Notes under the pieces: model-generated
The model's database searches: none
What the model saw: the letters and a program-made list of their open reading frames with translations, nothing else
Told to the model about the DNA's origin: nothing
Made by a program: the position numbers and the translations under genes
Shown here: one piece after another, positions 27,810 through 37,791 of the stretch
How the letters are laid out: every line of letters starts with the position of its first letter
Numbering within the stretch: position 1 is the first letter of the stretch
NCBI GenBank assembly: GCA_001552895.1
Contig: KQ959616.1
Coordinates: 58,669-122,668, forward strand
DNA from: Tissierellia bacterium KA00581
GTDB lineage: Bacteria; Bacillota; Clostridia; Tissierellales; Peptoniphilaceae
Length of the DNA: 64,000 bases
Direction: 5' to 3'

Positions 27810-29153
27810 ATGATATTTGAGAATTTATCTGAAAAACTTCAAAATGCACTTAATAAATTAAGAGGTAAAGGAAAACTTACTGAAAAAGATGTTGACTTAG
27901 TAATGAGAGAGGTAAAGCTTGCTTTACTTGAATCAGATGTTAATTTTAAGGTTGTTAAGAATTTTATCTCTAGTGTAAAAGAACGTGCAATAGGAAAAGA
28001 AGTAATGGAGAGTTTAACTCCAGGTCAACAAGTAGTAAAAATTGTAAATGAAGAGCTTACAGCTCTTATGGGTGAAAAAGAAGAAAAAATACAAATTTCA
28101 TCTAAACCGCCTACAATTATAATGCTTTGTGGGCTTCAAGGTGCTGGTAAAACTACACATGCAGGGAAACTTTGTAAATATTTTTTAAAACAAAATAAAA
28201 AACCACTTTTAGTTGCATGTGATGTATATAGACCAGCTGCAATTAAACAATTACAAGTAGTTGGGAAATCTATAAATGTTCCAGTTTTTACAATTGAAAA
28301 TTGTAAAGATGTAACTAAAATAGCAAATGAATCTATAAAATATGCTAATTCTAACTCTAATGATATTGTAATTTTAGATACTGCTGGTAGATTACATATA
28401 GATGAAGTTTTGATGGACGAACTTAAGTCTATTAAAGAAAGTTTAAATCCTATTGAAATTTTATTAGTTGTAGATTCCATGACAGGACAAGATGCTGTTA
28501 ATGTTGCAAAATCTTTTAATGATACGCTTGATATAACTGGTGTAATAATGACTAAGTTAGATGGTGATGCAAGAGGTGGAGCAGCTTTATCAATAAAAGC
28601 AATAACTAAAAAAGCTATAAAATTTGTTGGTGTTGGTGAAAAAATGGATGATTTAGAACCATTTTATCCTGATAGAATGGCATCAAGAATTTTAGGAATG
28701 GGAGATATATTATCAGTAATTGATAAAGTTCAAAAGCAATTCGATCTTAAGAAAACTAGAGAACTTGAAGAAAAAATTAGAAAACAAACATTTACTCTTG
28801 AAGATTTTTTAAATCAAATGAGACAAGTTAGAAATATGGGACCGATTCAAGATTTACTTGCTATGATGCCGGGAGTTAATTCTAAAATGTTAAAAAATGT
28901 AAATGTTGATGAAAAAGAATTAGATAAGATAGAAGCAATGATTTTATCTATGACAAGAAAAGAAAGAGAAAATCCAGATATTTTAGATAATTCAAGAAAG
29001 CAAAGAATTACAAAAGGATCTGGTACAAATATTACTGCTCTTAATAAGTTGTTAAAACAATTTAAAGAAAGTAAAAAAATGATGAAAAAAATGCAAGAGA
29101 TGACTAAAGGGGTTAAGAAAAAAGGAAAATTCGGTTTACCTTTTTTTAAATAA
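27810..29153 (+). CDS. ffh: Signal recognition particle protein Ffh
   Basis: A 447-aa SRP54 GTPase that binds signal sequences as they leave the ribosome and docks with FtsY. N domain about 1-85; G domain with [23 protein letters not shown] and [13 protein letters not shown]; and a methionine-rich M domain (about 295-447) ending in a basic tail, for 4.5S RNA and signal peptide binding. Length is normal. It stands between ylxM and rpsP, as in Bacillus. Confidence 0.97.
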   Translation: MIFENLSEKLQNALNKLRGKGKLTEKDVDLVMREVKLALLESDVNFKVVKNFISSVKERAIGKEVMESLTPGQQVVKIVNEELTALMGEKEEKIQISSKPPTIIMLCGLQGAGKTTHAGKLCKYFLKQNKKPLLVACDVYRPAAIKQLQVVGKSINVPVFTIENCKDVTKIANESIKYANSNSNDIVILDTAGRLHIDEVLMDELKSIKESLNPIEILLVVDSMTGQDAVNVAKSFNDTLDITGVIMTKLDGDARGGAALSIKAITKKAIKFVGVGEKMDDLEPFYPDRMASRILGMGDILSVIDKVQKQFDLKKTRELEEKIRKQTFTLEDFLNQMRQVRNMGPIQDLLAMMPGVNSKMLKNVNVDEKELDKIEAMILSMTRKERENPDILDNSRKQRITKGSGTNITALNKLLKQFKESKKMMKKMQEMTKGVKKKGKFGLPFFK

Positions 29154-29170
29154 ATTTTAAGGAGGAAATT

Positions 29171-29425
29171 ATGGCAGTTAAAATTAGATTAAAAAGAATG
29201 GGATCAAAGAAAAAACCATTTTATAGAATAGTTGTTGCCGATTCAAGAGCACCAAGAGATGGAAAATTTATAGAAGAAATAGGTTATTATAATCCACTTA
29301 CTGAAGCAAAAGAAATTAAGGTTGACAAAGAAAAAGTTAATGCTTGGATTAAAAACGGAGCTAAACCATCTGATACTGTAAATAGATTGTTTAAAAACAA
29401 TGGTATTTATTCTGAAGATAATTAG
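29171..29425 (+). CDS. rpsP: 30S ribosomal protein S16
   Basis: An 84-aa ribosomal protein with the family start [19 protein letters not shown] and [25 protein letters not shown] precedes the ATG. It lies in the conserved ffh-rpsP-khpA-rimM-trmD-rplS order. Confidence 0.97.
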   Translation: MAVKIRLKRMGSKKKPFYRIVVADSRAPRDGKFIEEIGYYNPLTEAKEIKVDKEKVNAWIKNGAKPSDTVNRLFKNNGIYSEDN

Positions 29426-29434
29426 GAAAAAATT

Positions 29435-29662
29435 ATGAAAGAATTAGTTGAATTTATTGTAAAATCTTTAGTTAGTAAGCCAGAATTATTAGTTATAACT
29501 AGTGAAGAAGAAGGAGATTTTATAAAAATTTCTATTAAAGCAGATGAAGAAGATGTTGGAAAAATTATTGGCAAGCAAGGGAAAATAGCAAAGTCAATAA
29601 GAACTATTGCAAGATCTGTTGCAATGAAATCAGGTAAAAAAGTAGCTGTAGAAATAAATTAA
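29435..29662 (+). CDS. khpA: KH-domain RNA-binding protein KhpA
   Basis: A 75-aa single KH domain protein with the GKIIGKQGKIAKSIR loop for RNA binding. In streptococci and other Firmicutes KhpA works with KhpB (Jag) in RNA binding and cell elongation. It lies between rpsP and rimM, the usual place. The ribosome binding site is weak, so coupling to rpsP is likely. Confidence 0.93.
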   Translation: MKELVEFIVKSLVSKPELLVITSEEEGDFIKISIKADEEDVGKIIGKQGKIAKSIRTIARSVAMKSGKKVAVEIN

Positions 29663-29666
29663 TATT

Positions 29667-30167
29667 ATGGAATTTGTAGAAGTTGCTAAAATTGTTAATT
29701 CTCATGGCATAAAAGGAGCGGTAAAAGTTTTTTTATTTACTGATAATATTGAAAGATTTAAAGAAAATTGTAAATTTTATATTGATAAGAAATTTAAAGT
29801 TACAATTAAATCTGCAAGAGCTTTAGCTAATAATTATGCTATATTAATGTTTAATGAATATAATAACATTAATGAAATTTTGCAATTTAAAAATTTGAGT
29901 TTATTTGTAGAAGAAAAAGATTTAAAAAATCTTTCTGATGATGAATTTTATGTCTATAAATTAATAGGATTAGAAGTTTATAATCAAAATGATGAATTTG
30001 TAGGAAAAGTTAAAGATGTATTATCTACTTTAGCAAATGATGTTTTTGAAATTGATAGTAATGAAAAAAGTATCTATGTTCCAGTAGTTAAAGAATTTAT
30101 AAAAGAAATTGATCTTGTAAATTCAAAAATAAAAATTAATTTTATAAAAGGAATGCTAGATGATTAA
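29667..30167 (+). CDS. rimM: Ribosome maturation factor RimM
   Basis: A 166-aa factor for 30S assembly that binds S19 and helps mature the 16S 3' domain. The N-terminal VAKIVNSHGIKGAVKVF block and a C-terminal PRC-barrel (about 90-166; FVGKVKDVLSTLANDVFEI, YVPVVKEFIKEID) are visible. It has no clear ribosome binding site of its own and overlaps trmD by eight bases. Confidence 0.94.
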   Translation: MEFVEVAKIVNSHGIKGAVKVFLFTDNIERFKENCKFYIDKKFKVTIKSARALANNYAILMFNEYNNINEILQFKNLSLFVEEKDLKNLSDDEFYVYKLIGLEVYNQNDEFVGKVKDVLSTLANDVFEIDSNEKSIYVPVVKEFIKEIDLVNSKIKINFIKGMLDD

Positions 30168-30849
30168 GATTACAATTTTAACTTTATTTCCAGATTTTAT
30201 AAATTCAATACGAAATTATGGCATCTTAGGTAAAGCCATAAATAAAAAAATTATTGAGTTAGAAGTTTTAAATATTAGAGATTTTTCTAAAGACAAACAT
30301 AATAGAGTTGATGATGAAATGTTTGGTGGTGGTGCTGGAATGCTTATGACACCACAGCCAGTTTTCGATGCTATATCTTTTGCTAAGAAAGAGAATTCAA
30401 AAGTTATATATCTTTCACCTCAAGGAAATGTTTTAACACAAGAAAAATGTAAACAATTATCTAAAAATACACATTTAATTTTTTTATGTGGCCATTACGA
30501 AGGTATAGATTCACGTATAGTAAATAATTTTGTTGATGAAGAAATTTCAATTGGAGATTATGTTGTTACAGGTGGAGAGATTCCAGCACTTATATTGATG
30601 GATTCTGTATGCAGAATGATTGATGGAGTGTTAGGTAACTCTGATAGTGCCAGAACAGATTCCCACTACAATTTATTGTTAGAACATGATGTTTTTACAA
30701 GACCTAGAGAATTTAAAGGACTTTTAGTTCCAGATGTTTTATTAAGTGGTAATCATAAAAATATTGAAAAATGGAAAATTGATTCTTCAATTGAAAATAC
30801 AAAGAAAAAAAGACCTGATTTATATGAAAAATACAAAAAAAACAAATAA
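30160..30849 (+). CDS. trmD: tRNA (guanine-37-N1)-methyltransferase
   Basis: A 229-aa SPOUT methyltransferase that makes m1G37 in tRNAs reading CNN codons and so prevents frameshifting. Conserved parts: LTLFPDF at the start, [14 protein letters not shown], the knot segment [16 protein letters not shown] and [17 protein letters not shown], with the catalytic aspartate in ARTDSHYN. Length is normal. Confidence 0.96.
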   Translation: MIKITILTLFPDFINSIRNYGILGKAINKKIIELEVLNIRDFSKDKHNRVDDEMFGGGAGMLMTPQPVFDAISFAKKENSKVIYLSPQGNVLTQEKCKQLSKNTHLIFLCGHYEGIDSRIVNNFVDEEISIGDYVVTGGEIPALILMDSVCRMIDGVLGNSDSARTDSHYNLLLEHDVFTRPREFKGLLVPDVLLSGNHKNIEKWKIDSSIENTKKKRPDLYEKYKKNK

Positions 30850-30911
30850 TATATGCTCCTCTAATTATAAATATATGGATAGTTAAGAGCATTAATATAG
30901 GAGGAATAGTT
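30850..30911 (+). promoter_or_regulatory. Possible L19 autoregulatory leader
   Basis: In the 62 bases between trmD and rplS, ATGCTC (30853-30858) can pair with GAGCAT (30887-30892). The overlapping CTCCT (30856-30860) can instead pair with AGGAG (30899-30903), the ribosome binding site of rplS. The two pairings exclude each other, the layout expected of a translational switch. L19 autoregulation through a leader is known in other bacteria; its presence here is inference. Confidence 0.35.
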
Positions 30912-31259
30912 GTGGATATTATAAAACAAATAGAAAACGAACAATTAAGAAAAGAAACTTTTGATTTTAATGTTGGTGATAGTGTTGTTGTTGGTTATAA
31001 AATCAAAGAAGGTAATAGAGAAAGAGTTCAAGCTTTTGAAGGAACTGTAATTAAAATTCAAGGTAAAGGTTCAAGAGCTACTTTTACTGTAAGAAGAGTT
31101 TTACAAGGTGTTGGAGTTGAAAGAACTTTCCCTATTCATTCTCCAAGAATTGAAAGTTTAAAAGTAACTAGACATGGTAAAGTAAGACGTGCTAAGTTAT
31201 ATTACTTAAGAGATAGACAAGGTAAAGCTGCTAAAGTTAAAGAATTAAAGAAATTTTAA
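30912..31259 (+). CDS. rplS: 50S ribosomal protein L19
   Basis: A 115-aa ribosomal protein at the 30S/50S interface. It begins with GTG; AGGAGGAA lies 7 bases upstream. Family blocks [32 protein letters not shown] and [20 protein letters not shown] are present. It closes the operon and is followed by a strong terminator. Confidence 0.97.
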   Translation: MDIIKQIENEQLRKETFDFNVGDSVVVGYKIKEGNRERVQAFEGTVIKIQGKGSRATFTVRRVLQGVGVERTFPIHSPRIESLKVTRHGKVRRAKLYYLRDRQGKAAKVKELKKF

Positions 31260-31270
31260 TTTTGTATTAT

Positions 31271-31307
31271 AAACTAATACCTCGAGAAAAATCGAGGTAT
31301 TAGTTTT
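31271..31307 (+). terminator. Rho-independent terminator of the rplS operon
   Basis: A perfect 15-bp stem, AAACTAATACCTCGA with its complement, and a 6-base loop, then a short T tail. Confidence 0.9.
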
Positions 31308-31327
31308 ATAAAAAATGAGGGAAAAAT

Positions 31328-32614
31328 ATGGATTTATTTAAAATAAATTATAGCTTATTTTCTAAATCATCAAAGCCATTAGCTGAAAGAGTAAGACCCA
31401 ATTCACTATCTTCATTTTTTGGGCAAGATAATATAATAAATGATAATTCTGTTTTATATAATATGATAAAATCGAATAAATTTTATTCTATGATATTATA
31501 TGGCCCAACTGGTAGTGGTAAAACTACTTTAGCTAATATAATTTCAAATAGTACAGATAATTTTTTTGTTAAAATCTCTGCAATAACTTCTGGTATAAAA
31601 GAGGTAAAAGATATTATAAATATAGCAAAGGATAATTTGTCTATGTATAATAAAAAAACTATATTGTTTATAGATGAAATACATAGATTTAATAAATCAC
31701 AACAAGATTTTTTATTAGAGTATATTGAAAATGGAGATATTATTTTTATAGGAGCAACAACAGAAAATCCAATATATGAAATTAATAATGCATTGTTATC
31801 AAGGGTTATTGTTTTTGAATTAAATAGTTTAAAATTTGATGACTTAAAAAATATAGCTACTAATGCTATTTTAAATGATGAGATACTTAAAAATTTAGAT
31901 ATAAAAATTCTTGATGATGCTATGAAATATTTAATTAAGATATCTTCAGGAGATGCAAGAACGCTTCTTAATAATTTAGAATTAATTGTTGATAATATAG
32001 AAGATGAAAAGAAAATAATTAGTATAGATTGTATAGTTAATATATTTGATAAAGTAAAAATTTATTATGATAAAAACAAAGATAATCACTATAATTTTAT
32101 TTCTGCATTTATAAAGTCTATGAGAATTGGAGATTCTAATGCTGTTATTTATTATCTTGCATCTATGTTATCTTCTGGAGAAGATATAAATTTTATTGCT
32201 AGAAGAATGATTATATTTGCATCAGAAGATGTAGGAAATGCTAATCCAGATGCTATTGTTTTTGCAAATTCTTGTGCTGAAGCTATTAAAAAGATTGGTA
32301 TGCCAGAAGCTAGAATTATATTGGCTCAATGTGCAATTTATTTAGCAAATTCAAAAAAAAGCAATTCTTCTTATTTAGCTATAAACAAAGCTTTAGAGTA
32401 TATTAAAAATAATGGAATAGTTGAAGTTCCTAATTTTTTGAAGATTACAAAATCATTAACTGAAAAAAAACAAGAATATAAATATCCGCATGATTATGAT
32501 GATATGAAAACAAATCAAGAATATAAACCTAAAGAAATTATAGGAATTGATTTTTATGTTCCTAAAGATATAGGATATGAATCTAATTTTATAAAAAAAT
32601 TAAAGGAGGATTAA
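31328..32614 (+). CDS. rarA: Replication-associated recombination ATPase RarA (MgsA)
   Basis: A 428-aa AAA+ ATPase that acts at stalled replication forks. It begins with a motif typical of the family, [18 protein letters not shown], then Walker [10 protein letters not shown], Walker [10 protein letters not shown], sensor [12 protein letters not shown] and the C-terminal tetramerisation part with [14 protein letters not shown] and [14 protein letters not shown]. The 2-base gap to asnS suggests co-transcription. Confidence 0.94.
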   Translation: MDLFKINYSLFSKSSKPLAERVRPNSLSSFFGQDNIINDNSVLYNMIKSNKFYSMILYGPTGSGKTTLANIISNSTDNFFVKISAITSGIKEVKDIINIAKDNLSMYNKKTILFIDEIHRFNKSQQDFLLEYIENGDIIFIGATTENPIYEINNALLSRVIVFELNSLKFDDLKNIATNAILNDEILKNLDIKILDDAMKYLIKISSGDARTLLNNLELIVDNIEDEKKIISIDCIVNIFDKVKIYYDKNKDNHYNFISAFIKSMRIGDSNAVIYYLASMLSSGEDINFIARRMIIFASEDVGNANPDAIVFANSCAEAIKKIGMPEARIILAQCAIYLANSKKSNSSYLAINKALEYIKNNGIVEVPNFLKITKSLTEKKQEYKYPHDYDDMKTNQEYKPKEIIGIDFYVPKDIGYESNFIKKLKED

Positions 32615-32615
32615 A

Positions 32616-34001
32616 ATGTTTTTATTAAAAGATATTTTTGAAAAAGAAAAAGATTTTATTGGAAAAAAAATTGAGGTTGCTGGTTGGATAAAAAATAGTA
32701 GATTTAATAACAATATTGGGTTTATAGAATTAAATGATGGTACAACTTTTAAAAACGTTCAAGTTGTTGTAGAAACAAAAGTTGATAATTTTTTACTTGT
32801 TTCAAAATTATTTTTATCATCTGCAATTATTGTAAAAGGAACTATAGTTGAAAGTAAAGGAAAAAAACAAAATTTTGAAATTAATGCTGATGAGATAATT
32901 TTAGAAGGAGAATCTAGTGAAAAATATCCTCTACAAAAGAAAAGACATACTTTTGAATTTTTAAGAACAATTCAACATTTAAGACCAAGAACTAATACTT
33001 TTAATGCAGTTTATAGGGTTAGATCTGTTTTAAGCTATGCTATTCATAAATTTTTTTATGAAAGAGGGTTTGTTTATGCACATACTCCTATAATTACTTC
33101 AAGTGATGCTGAAGGTGCTGGAGAAATGTTTAGAGTAACAACAATTGATTTAAATAATGTAGCTAAGGATAAAAATGGGGAAGTTGATTTTACTAAAGAT
33201 TTTTTCTCTAAATCTACTAATTTAACAGTTAGTGGTCAACTTCAAGCAGAAGCTTTTTCTATGGCTTTTAGAAATGTTTATACATTTGGACCAACATTTA
33301 GAGCTGAAAATTCAAATACTACAAGGCACGCTGCTGAGTTTTGGATGATAGAACCTGAAATTGCATTTGCAGAACTTAAAGATGTTATAAAATTATCTGA
33401 AGATATGGTTAAATATATTATTAAATTTGTTTTAGAAAATGCACCAGATGAAATGAACTTTTTTAATAATTTTGTAGATACCGGCTTACTTGAAAGGTTA
33501 AATTCAGTTGTTAATTCAGAATTTAAAATTATGACATATACTGAAGCTATTGATATTTTAAAAAATTCAAAAGAAAATTTCAAATATCCTGTAGAATGGG
33601 GAATGGATTTAAAAACAGAACATGAAAGATATATATGTGAAAAAATTGTAAAAGGTCCAGTATTTTTAACTGATTATCCAAAAGAAATAAAGGCATTTTA
33701 TATGAGATTAAATGATGATAATAAAACTGTTGCAGCAACTGATATGTTAGTTCCAGGAATAGGTGAGCTTATAGGCGGAAGTCAAAGGGAAGAAAGAATA
33801 GATGTATTAGAACAAAAGATGATACAATCAAATATGAAGTTAGAAGATTATCAATGGTATCTTGATTTAAGAAGATATGGTGGAACTAAACATGGTGGAT
33901 ATGGATTAGGTTTTGAAAGAATGCTTATGTATCTTACAGGTATGCAAAATATAAGAGATGTATTACCTTTCCCAAGAACTGTTGGATTATGTGAATTTTA
34001 A
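32616..34001 (+). CDS. asnS: Asparagine-tRNA ligase
   Basis: A 461-aa class IIb aminoacyl-tRNA synthetase. The N-terminal OB-fold (about 15-100) binds the anticodon. The catalytic part has motif 2 ([19 protein letters not shown]) and motif 3 ([14 protein letters not shown]). SGQLQAEAF and the ending [10 protein letters not shown] are typical of AsnRS rather than AspRS. AAGGAGG precedes the ATG. Confidence 0.96.
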   Translation: MFLLKDIFEKEKDFIGKKIEVAGWIKNSRFNNNIGFIELNDGTTFKNVQVVVETKVDNFLLVSKLFLSSAIIVKGTIVESKGKKQNFEINADEIILEGESSEKYPLQKKRHTFEFLRTIQHLRPRTNTFNAVYRVRSVLSYAIHKFFYERGFVYAHTPIITSSDAEGAGEMFRVTTIDLNNVAKDKNGEVDFTKDFFSKSTNLTVSGQLQAEAFSMAFRNVYTFGPTFRAENSNTTRHAAEFWMIEPEIAFAELKDVIKLSEDMVKYIIKFVLENAPDEMNFFNNFVDTGLLERLNSVVNSEFKIMTYTEAIDILKNSKENFKYPVEWGMDLKTEHERYICEKIVKGPVFLTDYPKEIKAFYMRLNDDNKTVAATDMLVPGIGELIGGSQREERIDVLEQKMIQSNMKLEDYQWYLDLRRYGGTKHGGYGLGFERMLMYLTGMQNIRDVLPFPRTVGLCEF

Positions 34002-34005
34002 AAAT

Positions 34006-34042
34006 AAAAAATAGAAGTATTTTAAAATGCTTCTATTTTTTT
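34006..34042 (+). terminator. Rho-independent terminator after asnS
   Basis: AAATAGAAG pairs with CTTCTATTT around a 12-base loop and is followed by a T run. Confidence 0.8.
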
Positions 34043-34104
34043 AGGGTAAAAATATGGTAGAAAATATTTTATAAATATGTTACAATATAACTTGGGGTGA
34101 AATT

Positions 34105-34797
34105 ATGACTAATAAAATATCTGTTATAATTACAGCAGCTGGTTCATCAAGTAGAATGAAATCAAATATAAATAAATTATTTTTGAAAGTTGATGAAAAT
34201 GATACAGTAATAGAAAAAACTCTGAAGGCTTTTATTGGTTTTGATAATATAGTTGAAATAATTTTGGTTACTAAAAAAGAATTTTTTGATAAATTTTTAA
34301 AAATTAAAAAATCATTACCTTTAAATATAAAGTTGGTTGAAGGAGGAAATTCAAGAGAAGTATCTACTTTTAATGGCTTATTAGCAGTTTGTGAGCAATC
34401 ACAGTATGTTTTATGCCATGATGGTGCACGTCCGCTGGTTTCTAAAGATAATATTTTAAAAGTTATTAACGAGCTTTCAAATTTTGATGCTGTTATTACT
34501 GCTGTAAAAGCTAAAGATACTATGAAATTAGTAACAGAAAAAAATGAAGTTATTAAGACTTTAGATAGAAGATTTTTATATAATGTTCAAACTCCACAAG
34601 CTTTTAAAAAAGAATTGATTTTAAAAGCATATAAAAAATATTTTGAAAATTCTTTTTTTGTAACAGATGATTCATCTGTTGTTGAAGATTTTACAAAAGT
34701 CATAAAAGTAGTTGAGGGCGATTATAGTAATATTAAGGTTACTACTCAAGAAGATATAGTTTACATAAGAGAAATATTAAAACGAGGTGCTATATAA
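34105..34797 (+). CDS. ispD: 2-C-methyl-D-erythritol 4-phosphate cytidylyltransferase
   Basis: A 230-aa cytidylyltransferase of the non-mevalonate isoprenoid route, making CDP-methylerythritol. The CTP site [19 protein letters not shown], the HDGARPLV block and the D-R-R-F segment [16 protein letters not shown] are visible. It is followed by ispF, which confirms the pathway; a related TarI-type enzyme lies in the glycan locus. A likely -10 (TGTTACAAT) lies at 34078-34086. Confidence 0.93.
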   Translation: MTNKISVIITAAGSSSRMKSNINKLFLKVDENDTVIEKTLKAFIGFDNIVEIILVTKKEFFDKFLKIKKSLPLNIKLVEGGNSREVSTFNGLLAVCEQSQYVLCHDGARPLVSKDNILKVINELSNFDAVITAVKAKDTMKLVTEKNEVIKTLDRRFLYNVQTPQAFKKELILKAYKKYFENSFFVTDDSSVVEDFTKVIKVVEGDYSNIKVTTQEDIVYIREILKRGAI

Positions 34798-34798
34798 A

Positions 34799-35272
34799 AT
34801 GAAAATAGGAATGGGATTTGATGTTCATGAACTAGTTTTTGGACGAGATTTAATATTAGGTGGAGTTAAGATAGATTATGAAAAAGGTCTTTTAGGTCAT
34901 AGCGATTCTGATGTTTTAGTTCATTCTATAAATGATGCAATAATTGGAGCACTTGCTCTTGGAGATATTGGAAAATTATTTCCAGATACTGATCCTAAAT
35001 ATAAAGGAATTTCTTCTTTACTTATGACAAAAGAAGTTGTAAGGCTTATGAAGAATAAGGGCTATAAAATAGTTAATATAGATAGTATAATATCTATACA
35101 AAATCCGAAAATTTCTCCATATATATTAGATATGAGAAAAAATATAGCTAAAGTTTTAGAAATAGAGATTGAAAATGTTAGTGTTAAAGCAACTACTACA
35201 GAACATTTAGGCTTTGAAGGAAGAGAAGAAGGAGTTTCTTCTAGAGCTGTCGTTTTAATAGAAAAAATTTAA
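34799..35272 (+). CDS. ispF: 2-C-methyl-D-erythritol 2,4-cyclodiphosphate synthase
   Basis: A 157-aa trimeric enzyme that forms MEcPP with release of CMP. The zinc ligands lie in GMGFDVHEL and [21 protein letters not shown]; the end [20 protein letters not shown] is typical. ATG at 34799 is chosen over an in-frame GTG at 34787, because the GAGGTG at 34784-34789 is its ribosome binding site and the resulting length is standard. It starts one base after ispD. Confidence 0.95.
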   Translation: MKIGMGFDVHELVFGRDLILGGVKIDYEKGLLGHSDSDVLVHSINDAIIGALALGDIGKLFPDTDPKYKGISSLLMTKEVVRLMKNKGYKIVNIDSIISIQNPKISPYILDMRKNIAKVLEIEIENVSVKATTTEHLGFEGREEGVSSRAVVLIEKI

Positions 35273-35286
35273 AGGGGGAATATTTA

Positions 35287-36462
35287 ATGAAAAAACTTTT
35301 ATTTACATCTGAATCTGTGACGGAGGGTCATCCTGATAAAATGTGTGATCAGATTTCTGATGCGATTTTAGATGAACTTTTAAAAGTAGATCCAAATGCA
35401 AGGGTTGCTTGTGAAACTTTGACAACTACTGGAGTTGTTATGGTTGTTGGTGAAATAACTACATCAAAATATGTAGATATACAAAGTGTTGTTAGAAGTG
35501 TTATAAAAGATATAGGATATACTAGAGCAAAGTTTGGATTTGATGCTAGTACTTGTTCTGTTATTACAAGTATTAATGAACAATCAAAAGATATTGCTTT
35601 AGGAGTTGATAAAGCATTAGAATATAAAAAAGGAAATGAAGATAAGTATAATTCAGTAGGAGCTGGAGATCAAGGAATGATGTTTGGTTATGCTTGTACT
35701 GAAACAGATGAATTCATGCCATTACCTATTACTTTAGCTCACAAACTTTCAAAAAGACTTTCTTATGTTAGAAAAAATGATATAATTGGTTATTTAAGAC
35801 CGGATGGAAAAAGCCAAGTAACTGTTGAGTACGATGATGGATATCCAAAGAGAATTGAAGCTATAGTTGTATCTTCTCAACATGCACCTGTAAAATCTGA
35901 AAAAATAGAAGAAGATATTAAAAAATATGTTATAGATGAGGTTATTCCAAAAGAATTATTAGATGAAAACACTAAGATTTATATAAATCCAACTGGAAAG
36001 TTTGAAATCGGTGGTCCTATGGGTGATTCTGGATTAACAGGTAGAAAGCTTATTGTTGATACTTATGGAGGTTTTAGTAGACATGGAGGAGGAGCTTTTT
36101 CAGGGAAAGATCCTACTAAAGTTGATAGATCTGCAACTTATATGGCAAGATATATAGCAAAGAATATTGTAGCAAGTGGAATTTGTGAAAAATTAGAAAT
36201 TGGAATTTCTTATGCTATTGGAGTTGCAAAACCTCTTTCTATATATGTTGATACTTTTGGTACTGGAAAAATTTCTGATGATAAAATTATTGAAATTATA
36301 AATAAGGTATTCGATTTAAGACCTGCTGCTATAATAGATACTTTGGATTTAAGAAGACCAATATACAGACAAGTTGCAGCTTATGGTCATTTTGGAAGAA
36401 ATGACTTAGATTTACCTTGGGAAAAACTTGATAGGGTAGAAGAAATAAAAAAATTATTGTAA
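35287..36462 (+). CDS. metK: S-adenosylmethionine synthetase
   Basis: A 391-aa enzyme that makes SAM from methionine and ATP. It shows [20 protein letters not shown] at the start, [12 protein letters not shown] and [23 protein letters not shown] precedes the ATG. I saw no SAM riboswitch; only 14 bases separate it from ispF, so it is read with ispDF. Confidence 0.97.
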   Translation: MKKLLFTSESVTEGHPDKMCDQISDAILDELLKVDPNARVACETLTTTGVVMVVGEITTSKYVDIQSVVRSVIKDIGYTRAKFGFDASTCSVITSINEQSKDIALGVDKALEYKKGNEDKYNSVGAGDQGMMFGYACTETDEFMPLPITLAHKLSKRLSYVRKNDIIGYLRPDGKSQVTVEYDDGYPKRIEAIVVSSQHAPVKSEKIEEDIKKYVIDEVIPKELLDENTKIYINPTGKFEIGGPMGDSGLTGRKLIVDTYGGFSRHGGGAFSGKDPTKVDRSATYMARYIAKNIVASGICEKLEIGISYAIGVAKPLSIYVDTFGTGKISDDKIIEIINKVFDLRPAAIIDTLDLRRPIYRQVAAYGHFGRNDLDLPWEKLDRVEEIKKLL

Positions 36463-36495
36463 TTTTTGTTTAATTTATAGGGGGAAAAAATTATT

Positions 36496-37689
36496 ATGAA
36501 AAAATGTTATGATTTTGATCAATATGTTGATAGAAAACATAGTCATGCTGAAAAATGGAATAATATGGTTTCAGCTGGTGCAAAAGAAAATGATTATTCA
36601 ATTTTATCTATGTCTATTGCTGATATGGAATTTAGATGTGCAGATGAAATATTAAATGCATTAGAAGAACCCATAAAAAATGGCGTTATCGGATATGATT
36701 GTCCTAGTGAAGAATTTTTCTCATCTTTTATAAAATGGCAAAAAGAAAAAAATGGTTGGGATATAAAAAAAGAATGGATAGTTCCTGTTCCTGGTGTTGT
36801 TCCAGGAATTGCTAATACAGTTTTAACAAACACCGAAAAAAATGATGCTGTTATTATAAATTCTCCTGTATATCCACCTTTTTTTGATGTTATAAATATG
36901 AATTCTAGAACATTAGTTGAAAATGTATTGATAGAAAGAGAAAAAGATTATATAATTGATTTTGATGATTTTGAAAAGAAAATTAAAGAAAATAATGTAA
37001 AAGTTGCAATTTTATGTAGTCCACATAATCCTGTTGGTAGAGTTTGGACAAAAGATGAACTTGAAAGATATGGTAAAATTTGTTTAGATAATAATGTTTT
37101 AATAATTTCTGATGAAATTCATTCTGATTTGATTTTAAAAGGATATACTCATACCCCTATAGCGACTATATCAGAAAAATTATTACAAAATACTGTAACT
37201 CTTACAGCTCCAAGTAAAACTTTTAATATAGCAGGTCTTGCACAATCTGTTGCTATAATTCCAAATAAACAAATAAGAGAAAGATTTATAAATGGACTTA
37301 TTGGACATGGAATTTGCCACATGGCAAGTTTTGCTGTAGTTGGATTTATTGCTGCTTACACTTATGGAAAAGAATGGTTTGAACAATGTATGAAATATAT
37401 AGAATCAAACATTGATTTTGCTATTGATTTTATAGAAAAAGAAATTCCAAAAGTTAAAGTAAAAAGACCTCAAGCTACTTTTCTTTTGTGGTTAGATTTA
37501 TCTAGTATAGATATGGAACATGAACAATTAGATCAATATTTGATAAATGAAGGGAAATTACTTTTAAATTCTGGTATAACATATGGCAACTCAGCAGATA
37601 AATTCTTTAGAATGAATATTGCTTGTAATAGAGAAATGCTTACTGATGCATTAAATAGATTAAAAAATGCAATAGATAAATTAAATTAA
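36496..37689 (+). CDS. patB: PatB/MalY-type aminotransferase-fold C-S lyase
   Basis: A 397-aa fold-type I PLP enzyme. MSIADMEFRCADEIL at the start, CSPHNPVGRVW, SDEIHSDLIL and the PLP lysine in APSKTFNIAGL define the PatB/MalY group, which cleaves cystathionine or cysteine. In oral anaerobes such enzymes give hydrogen sulfide and ammonia. It lies 33 bases after metK, so a joint role in sulfur amino-acid metabolism is likely. An alternative role as an ordinary aminotransferase cannot be excluded. Confidence 0.9.
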   Translation: MKKCYDFDQYVDRKHSHAEKWNNMVSAGAKENDYSILSMSIADMEFRCADEILNALEEPIKNGVIGYDCPSEEFFSSFIKWQKEKNGWDIKKEWIVPVPGVVPGIANTVLTNTEKNDAVIINSPVYPPFFDVINMNSRTLVENVLIEREKDYIIDFDDFEKKIKENNVKVAILCSPHNPVGRVWTKDELERYGKICLDNNVLIISDEIHSDLILKGYTHTPIATISEKLLQNTVTLTAPSKTFNIAGLAQSVAIIPNKQIRERFINGLIGHGICHMASFAVVGFIAAYTYGKEWFEQCMKYIESNIDFAIDFIEKEIPKVKVKRPQATFLLWLDLSSIDMEHEQLDQYLINEGKLLLNSGITYGNSADKFFRMNIACNREMLTDALNRLKNAIDKLN

Positions 37690-37699
37690 TAAAATTATT

Positions 37700-37737
37700 A
37701 AAAAAGGATTGAAAATTTGATTTTCAATCCTTTTTTT
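37700..37737 (+). terminator. Rho-independent terminator after patB
   Basis: A 16-bp stem, AAAAAAGGATTGAAAA with its complement, a 5-base loop and a T run. Confidence 0.9.
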
Positions 37738-37791
37738 ATTGTAAAAAAATTAGTTATATGATAAAATAGTTCTGGTTAAGGAGGTGTTTTT

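Noticed and set aside
35273-35286. SAM riboswitch before metK
   Set aside because: The spacer to ispF is only 14 bases and holds just the ribosome binding site.
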